Assembly (NCBI RefSeq): GCF_000455445.1
Contig: NZ_HG417091.1
Location: 123,068-187,067 of the forward strand
DNA: 64,000 bases
Direction: 5' to 3'
Source: Hoylesella timonensis 4401737 = DSM 22865 = JCM 15640
Lineage (GTDB): Bacteria > Bacteroidota > Bacteroidia > Bacteroidales > Bacteroidaceae
The position numbers and the translations under genes are program-made. Each line of letters starts with the position of its first letter. Positions within the stretch are counted from its first letter, which is position 1. Under the pieces are notes generated by a model. That model was given only the letters and a program-made list of their open reading frames with translations. It was not told the origin of the DNA and did not search any database. Shown one piece after another: positions 63,308-64,000 of this stretch.

Positions 63308-63770
63308 CGCAGATGTAATATATCTTCCCGCTACCATTTTCTTTGACATACACGGCTGGTGCACTGTAAGCATCGCCAGCAAGGTACAATCGTTCCACAT
63401 TCTGCTGGGCGTCTATCTCATAACAGTTGTCGAGATAGTATCGTGTCAATAAAGGAGTAGAACCTTTCGCAATGTTCATTTTCACTCGGTTGCCCTCGGT
63501 ATCATACACAAACGAGACCGTTACCTCATTCTCCGTAATGCTGTTAGGCCGTTGAAAAGAAGTGTAACTTACCTGTTGCTCTCTGATGGGTACCGCTCCT
63601 CCCGTGGGTGAGAGTGCTGTTACCTGATAAGGCTTGGCAGTGTTGCCATAGGCCATACTACCCACACCTGGTATCTGTGTGATGTTGCCATTGGGAGCAT
63701 AGGCTAGCTGTTGTTGCCCGATACAGCTCAGACGGTGTAGGGAGTCCGCCTGCACACTAATATGGAAAAG
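63308..63770 (-). pseudogene. Displaced RHS/YD-repeat core fragment
   Basis: About 150 codons read ISVQADSLHRLSCIGQQQLA, YAPNGNITQIPGVGSMAYGN, KPYQVTALSPTGGAVPIREQ, ITENEVTVSFVYDTEGNRVK and DAYSAPAVYVKENGSGKIYY to IC. This is the region of Bacteroidetes RHS proteins just before the conserved core ending that precedes a toxin tip. There is no start codon of its own, and after YYIC the normal continuation (family form RDYLGS) is replaced by unrelated sequence, so no toxin domain remains. It follows an apparent immunity gene, as in RHS toxin-cassette arrays. Confidence 0.75.
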
Positions 63771-63811
63771 AGGTCTGACGATGATACCATCATTCAACAT
63801 CACTATTGCTT

Positions 63812-64000
63812 TCAAATTAATCTTTGTTGTTCAAAGAATAACGTCAAGTCTTTTAAAAAACGTTCCTTATCAAAGTCCTTTATTTTTGCAGGATATTTTA
63901 AATTTCTAACTCTTTCCATGATGGACCTCGCTATCATTTTCTGTCCTTCTTCCGTATTGCTATTGATAAACTCCTCAAAGTCTAATTTGATCTTAAATGT
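63812..64000 (-). CDS. C-terminal end of a small protein, probable RHS-linked immunity protein (partial)
   Basis: The last 62 codons enter from the right edge: TFKIKLDFEEFINSNTEEGQ ... FLKDLTLFFEQQRLI-stop. The segment is helical and charged, and no known immunity family is recognised. The assignment rests on position: small genes directly upstream of displaced RHS core fragments are usually immunity genes of the preceding toxin cassette. It ends next to the RHS fragment. Confidence 0.5.
   Translation of the reverse strand, partial: TFKIKLDFEEFINSNTEEGQKMIARSIMERVRNLKYPAKIKDFDKERFLKDLTLFFEQQRLI

Overview
The window looks like chromosome of a Prevotella-type member of the Bacteroidales. The sequence shows promoters of the Bacteroidetes form (TAnnTTTG near -7, TTG/TTTG about 19-20 bp upstream), starts that do not depend on Shine-Dalgarno sites, SusC/SusD genes, DUF4876 and BspA-like surface proteins, and a cfxA beta-lactamase on a mobilizable element. 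The species is not resolved.

Layout. 1-3.8 kb: the start of a glutamate dehydrogenase gene (minus strand), divergent from a receiver/PEP-binding hybrid protein. 4.4-16.2 kb: a two-component system (histidine kinase plus sigma54 activator, minus strand) divergent from a six-gene efflux/ABC operon (TolC, HlyD, FtsX permease, GIN-domain protein, FtsX permease, ATPase). A sigma54 -24/-12 promoter and two tandem palindromes lie between them, and a gapless 392-bp direct repeat flanks the whole module. 16.8-25.5 kb: a scarred region with a short terminated leader, IS4 debris, two near-identical SLC13/DASS transporter genes (the second chimeric at its 5' end) and group II intron sequence directly after each of three intrinsic terminators. 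25.8-27.9 kb: a YitT-family membrane protein and a porin.

28.1-37.0 kb: an operon of zinc metalloprotease, SusC, SusD and a secreted SBBP-type propeller protein. 37.3-48.1 kb: a cfxA mobilizable element (cfxA, relaxase, primase, ATPase, excisionase-like HTH, membrane protein, tyrosine integrase, multi-HTH protein) beside a decapitated Abi gene, with a 360-bp MITE just upstream of the cfxA promoter. 48.3-50.6 kb: a small gene and a membrane-anchored MutS-like ATPase. 50.8-60.1 kb: a minus-strand locus of a TonB-dependent receptor, four lipoprotein/secreted proteins (two DUF4876) and a leucine-rich-repeat protein. 60.4-64 kb: a FucP-type sugar transporter, an IS5-family element, a displaced RHS fragment and the end of a probable immunity gene.

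The strongest candidates for something not yet described are: the 392-bp repeat with a covarying hairpin around the sigma54-controlled efflux module; the TonB/lipoprotein/DUF4876 locus; the protease-SusCD-propeller operon; and the cfxA-proximal MITE. All functional statements rest on reading the sequence and remembered family features; no database search was run.
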